Assembly (NCBI GenBank): GCA_002398875.1
Contig: DHCC01000069.1
Coordinates: 1 to 16,116 of the forward strand
DNA: 16,116 bases
Direction: 5' to 3'
DNA from: Bacteroidales bacterium UBA4912
GTDB lineage: Bacteria; Bacteroidota; Bacteroidia; Bacteroidales; Dysgonomonadaceae
Both the position numbers and the translations under genes were made by a program. Within the stretch, counting starts at the first letter, position 1. Every line of letters begins with the position of its first letter. Below are positions 1 to 7,412 of the stretch, piece after piece. A model generated the notes under the pieces. That model was not told the DNA's origin, searched no databases, and saw only the letters and a program-made list of their open reading frames with translations.

Positions 1-443
1 GCGTTTGAGAACTTTTCATTATCGTAGTTCATTACAAGGTATTTGTTATATTTACCAATTGAATCAGAAATTATATTATTAAACAAATGCTCATTGTATT
101 GGTGAAACCAAAGATCTATCTTGTATGATTTAGGTAATCTTGATATAAGAATATTATGAAGAACCTCTTTGAAAGGTGAGTATTCATCTAATAATAAGAG
201 GATATTTTTGGTGTGTGAAGCAACGAAATAGTTTTTTCCCTGAATAGAGTCAATAACTCCGCGTTCTCGCAAATCAGATAGCGACTTAAACACAGTATCT
301 CTTGATACAGAAAATTGTTTGCTTAAATAGTTGATGGAGGGTATTTTATCGCCAACTTTTAATTCATTTGCAGCTATGGCATCTTGTATATATTCTGCAA
401 GTTGCTTTACTTTAGTGTTTTTACTATCAAATCTAAAATCCAT
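1..443 (-). CDS. GntR-family transcriptional regulator with LacI-like effector domain (partial, 3' end outside window)
   Basis: Reading the minus strand from the ATG at 443 gives an open frame of 147 codons that runs off the window edge. Residues about 9-76 form a GntR-type winged helix: a KIPSINYLSKQF stretch, the recognition helix VSRDTVFKSLSDLRERG, and a wing ending near GKNYFV. From residue 79 (NILLLLDEYSPF) the protein begins what looks like a LacI/periplasmic-binding-like ligand domain, not an FCD or UTRA domain. Bacteroidetes have many GntR-HTH/LacI-sensor regulators of sugar genes, so a carbohydrate-type effector is plausible, but the ligand cannot be read here. It lies downstream of the lyase in the same direction, with a terminator between them and its own candidate promoter at 510-517. 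No link to the lyase is demonstrated. Confidence 0.85.
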   Translation of the reverse strand, partial: MDFRFDSKNTKVKQLAEYIQDAIAANELKVGDKIPSINYLSKQFSVSRDTVFKSLSDLRERGVIDSIQGKNYFVASHTKNILLLLDEYSPFKEVLHNILISRLPKSYKIDLWFHQYNEHLFNNIISDSIGKYNKYLVMNYDNEKFSN

Positions 444-509
444 CTTTAATAAGACTTTATAATTTCAAAAAGAAATAGTGTGCTGTCCTGTTCTGTGCTG
501 ATTCAAACT

Positions 510-517
510 CAAAAGTA
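510..517 (-). promoter_or_regulatory. Candidate Bacteroidetes -7 box for the GntR gene
   Basis: On the minus strand this reads TACTTTTG, matching the Bacteroidetes TAnnTTTG -7 consensus. It would give a leader of roughly 60 nt before the ATG at 443. No convincing -33 TTTG is visible. A direct repeat TGTGCTG (479-485 and 494-500) lies just downstream, within the presumed leader, and an inverted repeat TATGTT/AACATA (550-565) lies upstream. Either could be an operator. Confidence 0.4.
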
Positions 518-660
518 TTAGGTTAATATTAAATAAAAAAATATTATTATATGTTATGCAACATACTTTTAATATGATAGATCTGCTTTTATACTATGAA
601 TTGACAACTAATAATAATATTAAAAATGTATTATATGGCTCAAAGGTTGTTTTATATTAT

Positions 661-697
661 AAAAAAAAGAGGATGTACCCATAAGTGATGCATCCTC
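661..697 (-). terminator. Rho-independent terminator of the lyase gene
   Basis: The seven-base arms GAGGATG (669-675) and CATCCTC (691-697) are exact inverted complements. Read on the minus strand, the hairpin is followed by eight Ts (668-661). It begins 16 bp past the lyase stop codon and should insulate the downstream GntR gene. Confidence 0.85.
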
Positions 698-712
698 CTT
701 TTAATATCTATT

Positions 713-2161
713 TTATAAACTTTCTCCGAAATCTTCTTTAAATTTAGCAATGAGCTTTTGTGGCCAATCGTTTACCGGCTCAAGTCCGCCCATAAAGAAT
801 CGTAATACAGGAGGCTCATAAACAAAACGAAGACCGCCAATAAGCTTGCGATTTTCGTACAACCACGCCATGCGATCCACAACATATTTTATTTGAGAAA
901 GAGTAAATACACGTCTGGGAACAGCTAGTCTGACTAGTTCCATATCAGCAAGTGTTTCATTACCATACTCGTCTCTCTGATTAGACAAAGTGCCTCTTTC
1001 CATTCCTCTTATTCCGGAAATAAGATAAAGTGCTGCAGCAAGTGCACCTGCCGGATATTCTTTCTGAGGTATATGATCGCAAATATCCATTGCATTTACA
1101 TGAGCACCAAGCACGCCGGCCGGTTTCACCATTGGAACACCGTGGGCATCAAGTGAATTTACAAGATAAGCAATGAAGTCAGGGCTCTGTCGAATCATTG
1201 TTTCATCCAGTGTTTCATATAAACCAACAGCCATTGATTCAATCTCACGAACAGAAATACCACCGTAGGTCAGGAATCCTTCAAAAAGAGGAATTAGCGC
1301 TTCCAGTTCCTGGTAAACATCATGATCGTTAGTACAAATTCCGCCACCTCTGGAAGAGCTTAGCTTACGAGCTGAGAAATAAACTATATCTGCTAAATCT
1401 GTCATTATCTTAATAATTTCCCCGAGTGAGCTTTCTTTAAACTCCTCTTCGCGAAGATGCACCAGATAAGCATTTTCACCCAACAAACTTGCATCAAGAA
1501 CAAGCCTTATTTTATATTTATCAGCAATTGTTCTCACATCCCTAAGGTTCTGAACAGAGAATGGTTGTCCGCCAATTAGATTTGTTGAAGCTTCCATGCG
1601 GATAAAAGGTATGTTTTTGGCTCCATGAGTTTTTATTGTCTCCTCAAGCTTCTCAATATTCATATTCCCTTTAAAAGGATGAGCAGAGTCAATCACATAT
1701 CCTTCATCATATAACAACTCAGCTATTTTTCCCCCATATTGGGTTATATGTGCCATCGTAGTTGTAAAATGATAGTTCATAGGGATAAGGCTACCCTTAC
1801 GTATATAAGCATTTGAAAGAATGTTTTCAGCAGCACGACCTTGGTGAACCGGCAGATAATATTTTTTGCCAAGTACATCTTCAACTGCTTTTTGGAGTCT
1901 GAAAAAGCTCTGTGATCCTGCATAAGCATCATCTGCACGCATCATTGCTGCCAATTGGTTATCACTCATAGCATTTGTGCCGCTATCTGTGAGCATATCC
2001 AGAAAAACATCGTTAGTAGTTAATCTGAAAGTATTGTATCCTCCTTCTTCCAGAGCTTTCAATCTTCTTTCAATTGGCACTAAGTGTAGCTTTTGAACTA
2101 CTCTTACTTTGTGCAACTCCAAAGGGATGTTCTCGCCGTAATAAAATTTAATTTCTTCCAT
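713..2161 (-). CDS. PLP-dependent beta-eliminating lyase, tyrosine phenol-lyase/tryptophanase family, divergent active site
   Basis: The 482-residue product matches the tyrosine phenol-lyase (TPL)/tryptophanase family throughout: LTDSGTNAMSD (57-67), DDAYAGSQ (77-84), VHQGRAAEN (105-113), NLIGGQP (194-200), EGFLTYGG (294-301), MERG (387-390), RLAVPRRVFT (411-420) and VLRFF (452-456). Family enzymes cleave an aromatic amino acid to phenol or indole plus pyruvate and ammonia. Several specificity positions look TPL-like: FTTT at 132-135, where tryptophanase has FDTT; MERG; and FF near the C-terminus, where tryptophanase has HF. The Schiff-base lysine is probably K266 and the pyridine-contacting aspartate D223. 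However, the usual SxKKD block reads SARKL, and the Arg that contacts the PLP O3' in DATR/DSAR reads Leu226. The protein is somewhat longer than the roughly 456-471 residues of characterised members. It may be a TPL, a tryptophanase or a lyase with a different substrate. The family assignment is firm; the substrate is not. Confidence 0.85.
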   Translation of the reverse strand: MEEIKFYYGENIPLELHKVRVVQKLHLVPIERRLKALEEGGYNTFRLTTNDVFLDMLTDSGTNAMSDNQLAAMMRADDAYAGSQSFFRLQKAVEDVLGKKYYLPVHQGRAAENILSNAYIRKGSLIPMNYHFTTTMAHITQYGGKIAELLYDEGYVIDSAHPFKGNMNIEKLEETIKTHGAKNIPFIRMEASTNLIGGQPFSVQNLRDVRTIADKYKIRLVLDASLLGENAYLVHLREEEFKESSLGEIIKIMTDLADIVYFSARKLSSSRGGGICTNDHDVYQELEALIPLFEGFLTYGGISVREIESMAVGLYETLDETMIRQSPDFIAYLVNSLDAHGVPMVKPAGVLGAHVNAMDICDHIPQKEYPAGALAAALYLISGIRGMERGTLSNQRDEYGNETLADMELVRLAVPRRVFTLSQIKYVVDRMAWLYENRKLIGGLRFVYEPPVLRFFMGGLEPVNDWPQKLIAKFKEDFGESL

Positions 2162-2373
2162 GTTTAAATGTCTGTCTGTTTCTTCTTATTGTGTTATTTG
2201 TAAATATGCTTATATCATGTTTCCCGAACTATTGCATGATGTAAATAGCAGGACATATATTAGAGTTTAAAAGATACTAGTTAATAGTATATCAGTTTGT
2301 TTACAATGTTTTATATTAAATTGAAAAATGTAACTAATTTGGCTCAATAACCGATAAAAGTAAATTTAAATTG

Positions 2374-2381
2374 CAAATATA
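2374..2381 (-). promoter_or_regulatory. Candidate -7 promoter box for the lyase gene
   Basis: On the minus strand this is TATATTTG, a perfect match to TAnnTTTG. It predicts a long leader of about 205 nt before the lyase ATG at 2161. No clear -33 TTTG is present at the usual spacing, so the call rests on one element. Confidence 0.45.
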
Positions 2382-2506
2382 AAACATTTATTTCATTATT
2401 TGCAGAAATTACATTCTATAAAAATTGTGGTTTTATCTCATTGTATTGAAAATGTAATTAAAATGAAATAATTATTCATCAGGAAAGTAATTTTCAGGAA
2501 AATAGT

Positions 2507-2514
2507 TATATTTG
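2507..2514 (+). promoter_or_regulatory. Candidate -7 promoter box for the ROK kinase gene
   Basis: TATATTTG matches the Bacteroidetes -7 consensus. It lies 49 bp before the ATG at 2564, a normal leader length. The -33 region is weak. Confidence 0.5.
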
Positions 2515-2563
2515 CATTTATAATAAAACAATAATCATTGAATAAATTAGTAAATAATAAATC

Positions 2564-3526
2564 ATGGACAAACCTTATGCAATAGGTGTAGATGTAGGCG
2601 GTACAAATACGGTTGTTGGAATAGTTGACAAAAGAGGGCAGATTTTAATCAGTGGCAGTATTAAAACTGCTAAGCACAAAGAAGTAGAAAACTATCTTGA
2701 TGAATTAACAAACCTCATCAATCAATTAATTGAAAAGATAACAACTAAAGATCAGATTAAAGGTATTGGTGCTGGTACTCCAAACGGCAACTATTTTACC
2801 GGTAGTATCGAATTTGCTCCAAACCTTCCATGGAAAGGTGTTATTCCGTTTGCTCAGTTGCTGGAAGATCGTACAGGTATTCCGGTAGCACTTACAAATG
2901 ATGCAAATGCAGCAGCCATAGGTGAAATGACTTATGGAGCAGCACGTGGAATGAAAGATTTCATTGTTATAACCTTAGGAACCGGTGTTGGCAGTGGTAT
3001 AGTTGTAAACGGACAATTGGTTTACGGTAACGATGGTTTTGCCGGTGAACTTGGACACACTATTGTGCGCAGAGAGAATGGGCGCCTTTGCGGTTGTGGC
3101 AGACACGGGTGCCTTGAAGCTTATGCTTCCGCAACCGGAATGGCTCGTTCAGCGCGTGAGATTCTTGAGAAAAGACCTGATGCTAAAACTGCGTTAAGAA
3201 ATATTCCCGCTGAAGATATTACATCTAAAGATGTTTTTGATGCTGCCATGGAGGGAGATGAGATTGCAAAAGAAATATTTGAATTTACCGGAAATATTTT
3301 AGGTGAATCATTCGCAGATTTTATCGCATTCTCAAGCCCTGAGGCGATAATCCTTTTCGGAGGATTGTCTAAAGCAGGTGATCTGATCATGAATCCTATA
3401 CGTAAAAGTATGGAGGAAAACTTATTGCCGATCTTCCAAAACAAAGTTAAGCTGATGTTTTCTGAACTAAAAGAGAGTGATGCAGCAGTCTTGGGTGCAA
3501 GTGCTTTAGGCTGGGAGGTTAGATAG
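2564..3526 (+). CDS. ROK-family glucokinase
   Basis: The 320-residue protein is a cytoplasmic ATP-dependent sugar kinase of the ROK family, most likely making glucose 6-phosphate. Visible motifs are the N-terminal phosphate-binding DVGGTN (10-15), the catalytic aspartate in TNDANAAAIGE (D113), GTGVGSG (139-145), ELGH (162-165) and the zinc motif CGCGRHGCLE (176-185). H165, C176, C178 and C183 are the expected zinc ligands. The C-terminal half carries an IILFGGLS segment. All catalytic and structural signatures are intact and the length is typical. It is transcribed alone, with a promoter box 50 bp upstream and a strong terminator 29 bp downstream. Other ROK substrates, such as N-acetylglucosamine, fructose or mannose, cannot be excluded from sequence alone. 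Confidence 0.9.
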   Translation: MDKPYAIGVDVGGTNTVVGIVDKRGQILISGSIKTAKHKEVENYLDELTNLINQLIEKITTKDQIKGIGAGTPNGNYFTGSIEFAPNLPWKGVIPFAQLLEDRTGIPVALTNDANAAAIGEMTYGAARGMKDFIVITLGTGVGSGIVVNGQLVYGNDGFAGELGHTIVRRENGRLCGCGRHGCLEAYASATGMARSAREILEKRPDAKTALRNIPAEDITSKDVFDAAMEGDEIAKEIFEFTGNILGESFADFIAFSSPEAIILFGGLSKAGDLIMNPIRKSMEENLLPIFQNKVKLMFSELKESDAAVLGASALGWEVR

Positions 3527-3554
3527 AAAATATTTTATTGCAAAATATATATTT

Positions 3555-3590
3555 AGGGTGCTGTTATTATACGGCACCCTTTTACTTTTT
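3555..3590 (+). terminator. Rho-independent terminator after the ROK kinase
   Basis: AGGGTGC (3555-3561) pairs exactly with GCACCCT (3574-3580) around a 12-nt loop. It is followed by the T-rich tract TTTACTTTTT. It sits 29 bp after the stop codon. Confidence 0.85.
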
Positions 3591-3665
3591 GTAACGTAAT
3601 ATTATTGTAATTAAAACTTCACTTTAACTTAACCTTTAATACTTTTCCGATATTGATATTCAATA

Positions 3666-3673
3666 TATATTTG
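3666..3673 (+). promoter_or_regulatory. Candidate -7 promoter box for a short transcript upstream of purH
   Basis: TATATTTG matches TAnnTTTG and lies more than 200 bp before purH but only about 105 bp before an intrinsic terminator at 3748-3778. The nearest possible -33 element is weak. The placement suggests that it drives a short RNA, not purH directly. Confidence 0.45.
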
Positions 3674-3679
3674 CATCAT

Positions 3680-3778
3680 TATTTTTCATTCTCTCAATAA
3701 TTAGGAGGCTAATAATTTCGATAATTTATAAAAATAGCCCCGAGGTTCAGCCAGCAAGTGATTGTCGGCTGTTTTTTT
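3680..3778 (+). ncRNA. Candidate small noncoding RNA or leader RNA upstream of purH
   Basis: Between the -7 box at 3666-3673 and the terminator ending near 3778 lies about 100 nt with no ATG-initiated frame. It can fold into a 5' stem, GGCTA (3707-3711) with TAGCC (3735-3739), and a terminator stem, CAGCC (3748-3752) with GGCTG (3767-3771). The same GGCT could instead pair with AGCC at 3749-3752, so the two folds are mutually exclusive. purH has its own -7 box further downstream, so this may be a free-standing sRNA. A conditional purH leader or a 6S-type RNA are alternatives. Both ends are estimates, and I do not recognise a named family. Confidence 0.4.
3748..3778 (+). terminator. Intrinsic terminator of the candidate small RNA
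   Basis: CAGCC (3748-3752) and GGCTG (3767-3771) pair, and the stem continues through GCAA/TTGT after one A-C mismatch to close a GTGA loop. Seven Ts follow directly (3772-3778). No coding sequence ends nearby, so it must stop a noncoding transcript or act as an attenuator. Confidence 0.7.
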
Positions 3779-3833
3779 CTCAAAATTTTATAAAACTAAT
3801 TATTCAATTCGGTTAAATGAGCGATAGATTTTA

Positions 3834-3841
3834 TACCTTTG
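3834..3841 (+). promoter_or_regulatory. Candidate -7 promoter box for purH
   Basis: TACCTTTG matches TAnnTTTG and lies 37 bp before the purH ATG at 3879, downstream of the small-RNA terminator. It gives purH, and possibly the mre genes behind it, an independent start. Confidence 0.55.
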
Positions 3842-3878
3842 TACACTTTTAAAATAATAGTATTAATTAAGTTGTAAA

Positions 3879-5402
3879 ATGTCACGAAAGATTCAAACAG
3901 CGCTCATTTCAGTTTATCATAAGGATGGATTAGAAGAAATACTCCAGGAATTAGACCGGTTACATGTAAAGTTTATTTCAACGGGAGGAACTCATGATTT
4001 TATAACTTCTTTGGGATATGAATGTGAAACGGTGGAAGATGTTAGTGGTTATCCTTCAATCCTTGGTGGCAGAGTAAAAACTCTTCATCCTAAAATATTT
4101 GGCGGTATATTATACAGAAGGGAAAACGAATCTGATAAAAAGCAAGTTAAATCATACGATATCCCATCAATTGACCTTGTTATAGTTGATCTGTATCCTT
4201 TTGAAGAAACAGTTGCGGCCGGTGGTACAGAGGAAGAAATTATTGAAAAAATAGATATAGGCGGTATTTCACTTATACGTGGTGCAGCTAAAAATTACAA
4301 AGATGTTCTTATAATAGCTTCAAAAGAACAATACATGCCCTTGCTGGAGCTGTTAAAAGAAAATCAAGGCTTTTCATCTTTAGAAAATCGACGTCAGTTT
4401 GCTACAGAAGCTTTTAAAGTTTCTTCAGGTTACGATTCCGCAATTTTCAGCTACTTTGATAATGAAAACAGTTCAGCACTACGTGTATCTTTAAATGATG
4501 CCAAACAACTACGTTATGGTGAGAATCCACATCAGAAAGGAACTTTCTATGGAAATTTTGATGAGATTTTCGAACAATTACACGGTAAAGAAATTTCCTA
4601 CAATAACCTACTAGATATTGATGCTGCAGTCTCTTTGATTTCAGATTTCGATGAGACAGCACTTGCAATCCTTAAGCACAATAATGCTTGTGGAATGGCT
4701 TGCAGGCCAACTGTGAAAGAAGCATGGGAAGCAGCATTGTCTGCTGATCCTGTTTCAGCATTTGGTGGTATTGTAGTTACCAACAGAACAGTTAACAAAG
4801 AAGCAGCTGAAGCTATTAACTCGATATTCTTTGAAGTTTTAATTGCACCGTCTTACGACAAAGATGCTCTTGAAATTTTGTTTCAAAAGAAAAATCGTAT
4901 AATTTTGGTACTCAAATCGACAGAGAAGGCTTCACAGAAACTACAGTATAGATCCGTTCTGAACGGAGCACTTGTACAGGATAGAAATGTTAGTGTTCAG
5001 ACAGTCGATGATATTCAGGTGGTTACTGAAAAGACACCTACAGAAGAAGAGATAAAAGATTTACTTTTTGCCAATATATTGGTTAAACATACTAAATCTA
5101 ACGCAATAGTTTTGGCAAAGAATAAACAGCTTATTGCCAGCGGTACTGGGCAAACTTCAAGAGTCGATGCATTGAAACAAGCTATCGAAAAAGCAAAAAC
5201 CTTTAATTTCGATCTTCATGGCGCCGTAATGGCAAGTGATGCTTTTTTCCCTTTTCCAGACTGTGTCGAAATTGCTCATAACGCAGGAATAACTTCTGTA
5301 ATTCAACCCGGGGGGTCTGTTCGTGACTCTGAGTCAGTTGATTTTTGCAACAAAAACGGCCTTTCAATGGTAACTACTGGTACAAGGCATTTCAAACACT
5401 AA
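3879..5402 (+). CDS. purH: Bifunctional AICAR formyltransferase / IMP cyclohydrolase
   Basis: This cytoplasmic enzyme performs the last two steps of purine synthesis, formylating AICAR with 10-formyl-tetrahydrofolate and then closing the ring to IMP. The 507-residue length is normal. The N-terminal cyclohydrolase domain (about 1-195) shows STGGTHDF (34-41), VKTLHPKIFGGIL (66-78) and DLYPFE (104-109). The transformylase domain shows LRYGENPHQ (211-219), ILKHNNACG (264-272, with the catalytic Lys266-His267 pair), the SNAIVLAKN and GTGQTSRVD segments, and ASDAFFPFPD. The last is followed by the usual C-terminal GTRHFKH. The gene precedes the mre genes with a 101-bp gap, an arrangement common in Bacteroidetes that may be transcriptionally linked, although no terminator or clear new promoter was seen in the gap. 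Confidence 0.97.
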   Translation: MSRKIQTALISVYHKDGLEEILQELDRLHVKFISTGGTHDFITSLGYECETVEDVSGYPSILGGRVKTLHPKIFGGILYRRENESDKKQVKSYDIPSIDLVIVDLYPFEETVAAGGTEEEIIEKIDIGGISLIRGAAKNYKDVLIIASKEQYMPLLELLKENQGFSSLENRRQFATEAFKVSSGYDSAIFSYFDNENSSALRVSLNDAKQLRYGENPHQKGTFYGNFDEIFEQLHGKEISYNNLLDIDAAVSLISDFDETALAILKHNNACGMACRPTVKEAWEAALSADPVSAFGGIVVTNRTVNKEAAEAINSIFFEVLIAPSYDKDALEILFQKKNRIILVLKSTEKASQKLQYRSVLNGALVQDRNVSVQTVDDIQVVTEKTPTEEEIKDLLFANILVKHTKSNAIVLAKNKQLIASGTGQTSRVDALKQAIEKAKTFNFDLHGAVMASDAFFPFPDCVEIAHNAGITSVIQPGGSVRDSESVDFCNKNGLSMVTTGTRHFKH

Positions 5403-5451
5403 GTTTTGTGAAGCTGATTTATATTTAACAAATAAAAAAGTAATAAATTAA

Positions 5452-5489
5452 AGCGAATGCTGACGTCATAAAGCGGACAGCTGAACGCT
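5452..5489 (+). promoter_or_regulatory. Hairpin in the mreB leader
   Basis: Two nested inverted pairs, AGCG (5452-5455)/CGCT (5486-5489) and GCTG (5459-5462)/CAGC (5478-5481), form an interrupted hairpin 14 nt before the mreB start. The apical part includes the palindrome TGACGTCA (5461-5468). No T-tract follows, so it is not an obvious terminator. A TATATTTA sequence at 5420-5427 is a weak -7-like box upstream. Confidence 0.3.
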
Positions 5490-5503
5490 AAAAACTTATA
5501 ATT

Positions 5504-6529
5504 ATGGGCTTATTCTCATTCACACAGGAGCTGGCAATGGACCTCGGAACAGCCAATTCCATAATAGTAAACAGTGCAGGCAAGATATTGCTTGACGAAC
5601 CTTCCATAGTGGCATTGGATCGTAAGACCGAGAAAATGATAGCATTGGGCGAAAAGGCACGGCAAATGCATGGGAAAACTCATGAAAACATTCGCACTGT
5701 TAGGCCATTGAGAGACGGTGTTATTGCTGATTTTAATGCTGCGGAACAGATGATCCGTGAAATGATTAAAATGGCGAATAAAAATAAAAGGGGTTTGTTC
5801 TCACCTTCGCTACGTGTAGTAATTTGTATACCTTCAGGAAGTACAGAGGTTGAAATTCGTGCCGTTAGAGACTCTGCTGAACATGCAGGAGGCAGAGATG
5901 TATTTATGATCTTTGAGCCTATGGCTGCAGCCTTGGGAATAGGTCTTGATGTTGAAGCCCCTGAAGGTAACATGATTGTTGATATAGGTGGTGGAACTAC
6001 AGAGATAGCTGTAATTTCTCTTGGTGGTATTGTTTCCAACAAGTCTATCAAAATAGCAGGTGATGATTTTACAGAAGATATTCAGGATTATATGGGACGT
6101 CAGCATAATATCAAAGTGGGTGATCGCACTGCAGAGCAAATTAAAATAAACGTAGGCTCGGTATTAACCGAACTGGAGAATCCACCTGAGGATTACGTTG
6201 TTCACGGACCCAACAGGATGACTTCGTTACCTATGGATGTGCCTGTTTCTTATCAGGAAGTTGCTCATTGTATAGAAAAATCTGTAACAAAGGTTGATTC
6301 TGCTGTACTTAGTGCACTTGAGCAAACGCCCCCTGAGCTTTATGCTGATATAGTTAGAAATGGTATCTATCTTACAGGAGGAGGAGCTTTGCTCAGAGGA
6401 CTAGATAAACGATTAACCGAGAAGATTGGTATTCCATTTCGTGTGGTTGATGATCCATTACATATTGTTGCTAAAGGTACAGGTATAGCATTGAGAAATA
6501 TAAATAAATTCAACTTTTTAATGCGTTAA
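5504..6529 (+). CDS. mreB: Rod shape-determining actin homologue MreB
   Basis: The 341-residue protein is a full-length bacterial actin that assembles on the inner membrane and positions the cell-wall elongation complex. The ATPase signatures are intact: phosphate-1 loop DLGTANS (13-19), phosphate-2 loop VDIGGGTTE (159-167) and adenosine loop LTGGGALLRGLD (290-301). The short hydrophobic N-terminus (MGLFSF) fits the membrane-inserting segment of MreB. Other family stretches are RPLRDGVIADF (67-77) and IFEPMAAALG (136-145). It starts a run of five elongasome genes, with 34 bp before mreC. Confidence 0.97.
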   Translation: MGLFSFTQELAMDLGTANSIIVNSAGKILLDEPSIVALDRKTEKMIALGEKARQMHGKTHENIRTVRPLRDGVIADFNAAEQMIREMIKMANKNKRGLFSPSLRVVICIPSGSTEVEIRAVRDSAEHAGGRDVFMIFEPMAAALGIGLDVEAPEGNMIVDIGGGTTEIAVISLGGIVSNKSIKIAGDDFTEDIQDYMGRQHNIKVGDRTAEQIKINVGSVLTELENPPEDYVVHGPNRMTSLPMDVPVSYQEVAHCIEKSVTKVDSAVLSALEQTPPELYADIVRNGIYLTGGGALLRGLDKRLTEKIGIPFRVVDDPLHIVAKGTGIALRNINKFNFLMR

Positions 6530-6563
6530 TATTTTCTTTTTGAAATAAAGATACAGGGTTTGA

Positions 6564-7412
6564 ATGCGTAATCTGTTCAACTTCATTATTAGAAATAGTC
6601 ACTGGTTGCTTGCTATTCTGCTTATAGTATTCAGTTTCTATCTCGTTTTTGCGCATAATCCATATCAGAGAAGTGTTTATCTTACTTCAGCAAACAATGT
6701 TACAGGATGGTTTTATACCATGTCAAGCAATGTAACATCCTTTATTCATCTCAGGAAGAATAACCAGATGTTGCTTGAACAAAACGCTGTGCTGGAAAAT
6801 GAACTGTTTTCGCTGAGGTCATACATTAATAATTTAGCGGTGACAGCCTCCTCTGATGTGGATGCGTTTGTGCGCGATTCAACCGAACAGACTCAGTTCA
6901 GTTTTATTCCTTCTGAAGTGGTAAACCTTAGTTTTTCAGGAGTCAATAATTTCATCACCATAAATAAAGGTTCAAAGGATGGACTAAAACCGGATATGGG
7001 TGTAATATCTCAGCGCGGTGTAGTTGGAGTTGTTGCAAATGTCTCTACTAACTTTTCAGTAGTTATTCCCATTATTAACCCGATGTTTCGTTTGAGTGCC
7101 AAGTTAAAGAACTCAGACAATTACGGTTCAATCTCCTGGAACGGAGAGAGTGTTAATACTGCGCAACTGGGAGAATTGCCAAAGCATGAAATTTATCAGG
7201 CAGGTGATACAGTGATGACCAGTTTCTCACGAATCTTCCCTAAAAATACAGTTATTGGTTATGTAAGCAGTATGGGTAAAACAAGTGATGACAATTTCAA
7301 TACATTCAATGTTAAGTTAGCAACTGATTTCAACTCATTGCAGGATGTATTGGTTATCAACGATCAGTTTTATGAAGAACAGAAATTACTTGAAAACAGT
7401 CTGGAGCGATGA
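6564..7412 (+). CDS. mreC: Rod shape-determining protein MreC
   Basis: MreC is a bitopic inner-membrane protein that links MreB with the periplasmic synthases PBP2 and RodA. The 282-residue product has one N-terminal membrane helix (about 13-30, NSHWLLAILLIVFSFYLV in part), then a heptad-like segment (about 60-92, including KNNQMLLEQNAVLENELFSL) consistent with the dimerising coiled coil. The beta-rich domain follows from about 113 and includes VNKGSKDG-like and GVVG signatures (ITINKGSKDGLKPDMGVISQ). Its stop codon overlaps the mreD start in ATGA, suggesting coupled translation. Confidence 0.95.
   Translation: MRNLFNFIIRNSHWLLAILLIVFSFYLVFAHNPYQRSVYLTSANNVTGWFYTMSSNVTSFIHLRKNNQMLLEQNAVLENELFSLRSYINNLAVTASSDVDAFVRDSTEQTQFSFIPSEVVNLSFSGVNNFITINKGSKDGLKPDMGVISQRGVVGVVANVSTNFSVVIPIINPMFRLSAKLKNSDNYGSISWNGESVNTAQLGELPKHEIYQAGDTVMTSFSRIFPKNTVIGYVSSMGKTSDDNFNTFNVKLATDFNSLQDVLVINDQFYEEQKLLENSLER

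Larger units (their letters stand above)
2162..2563. other. 402-bp divergent intergenic regulatory region between lyase and ROK kinase genes
   Basis: This AT-rich stretch holds no convincing gene. It contains oppositely directed -7 boxes for the lyase (2374-2381) and the kinase (2507-2514). It also has three copies of AATGTAA: 2327-2333 on plus, 2409-2415 on minus and 2451-2457 on plus. The first and third copies sit in a longer shared context, TTGAAAA(A)TGTAAyTAA. The arrangement around two divergent promoters suggests operator sites. Confidence 0.5.

Noticed and set aside
3121..3444. 107-codon open frame antisense to the ROK kinase gene
   Set aside because: Lies wholly inside a gene with intact catalytic motifs, and its translation is low-complexity and resembles no family. 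It is a shadow frame.
3703..3708. AGGAGG as a ribosome-binding site for a small gene
   Set aside because: No ATG, GTG or TTG start lies at a usable distance downstream, and it fits better as part of the RNA stem described above.
4668..4704. PurH KHNNACG instead of the textbook KHTNPCG
   Set aside because: The catalytic Lys-His pair is intact, and from memory this variant is common in Bacteroidetes PurH, so it is not evidence of lost function.
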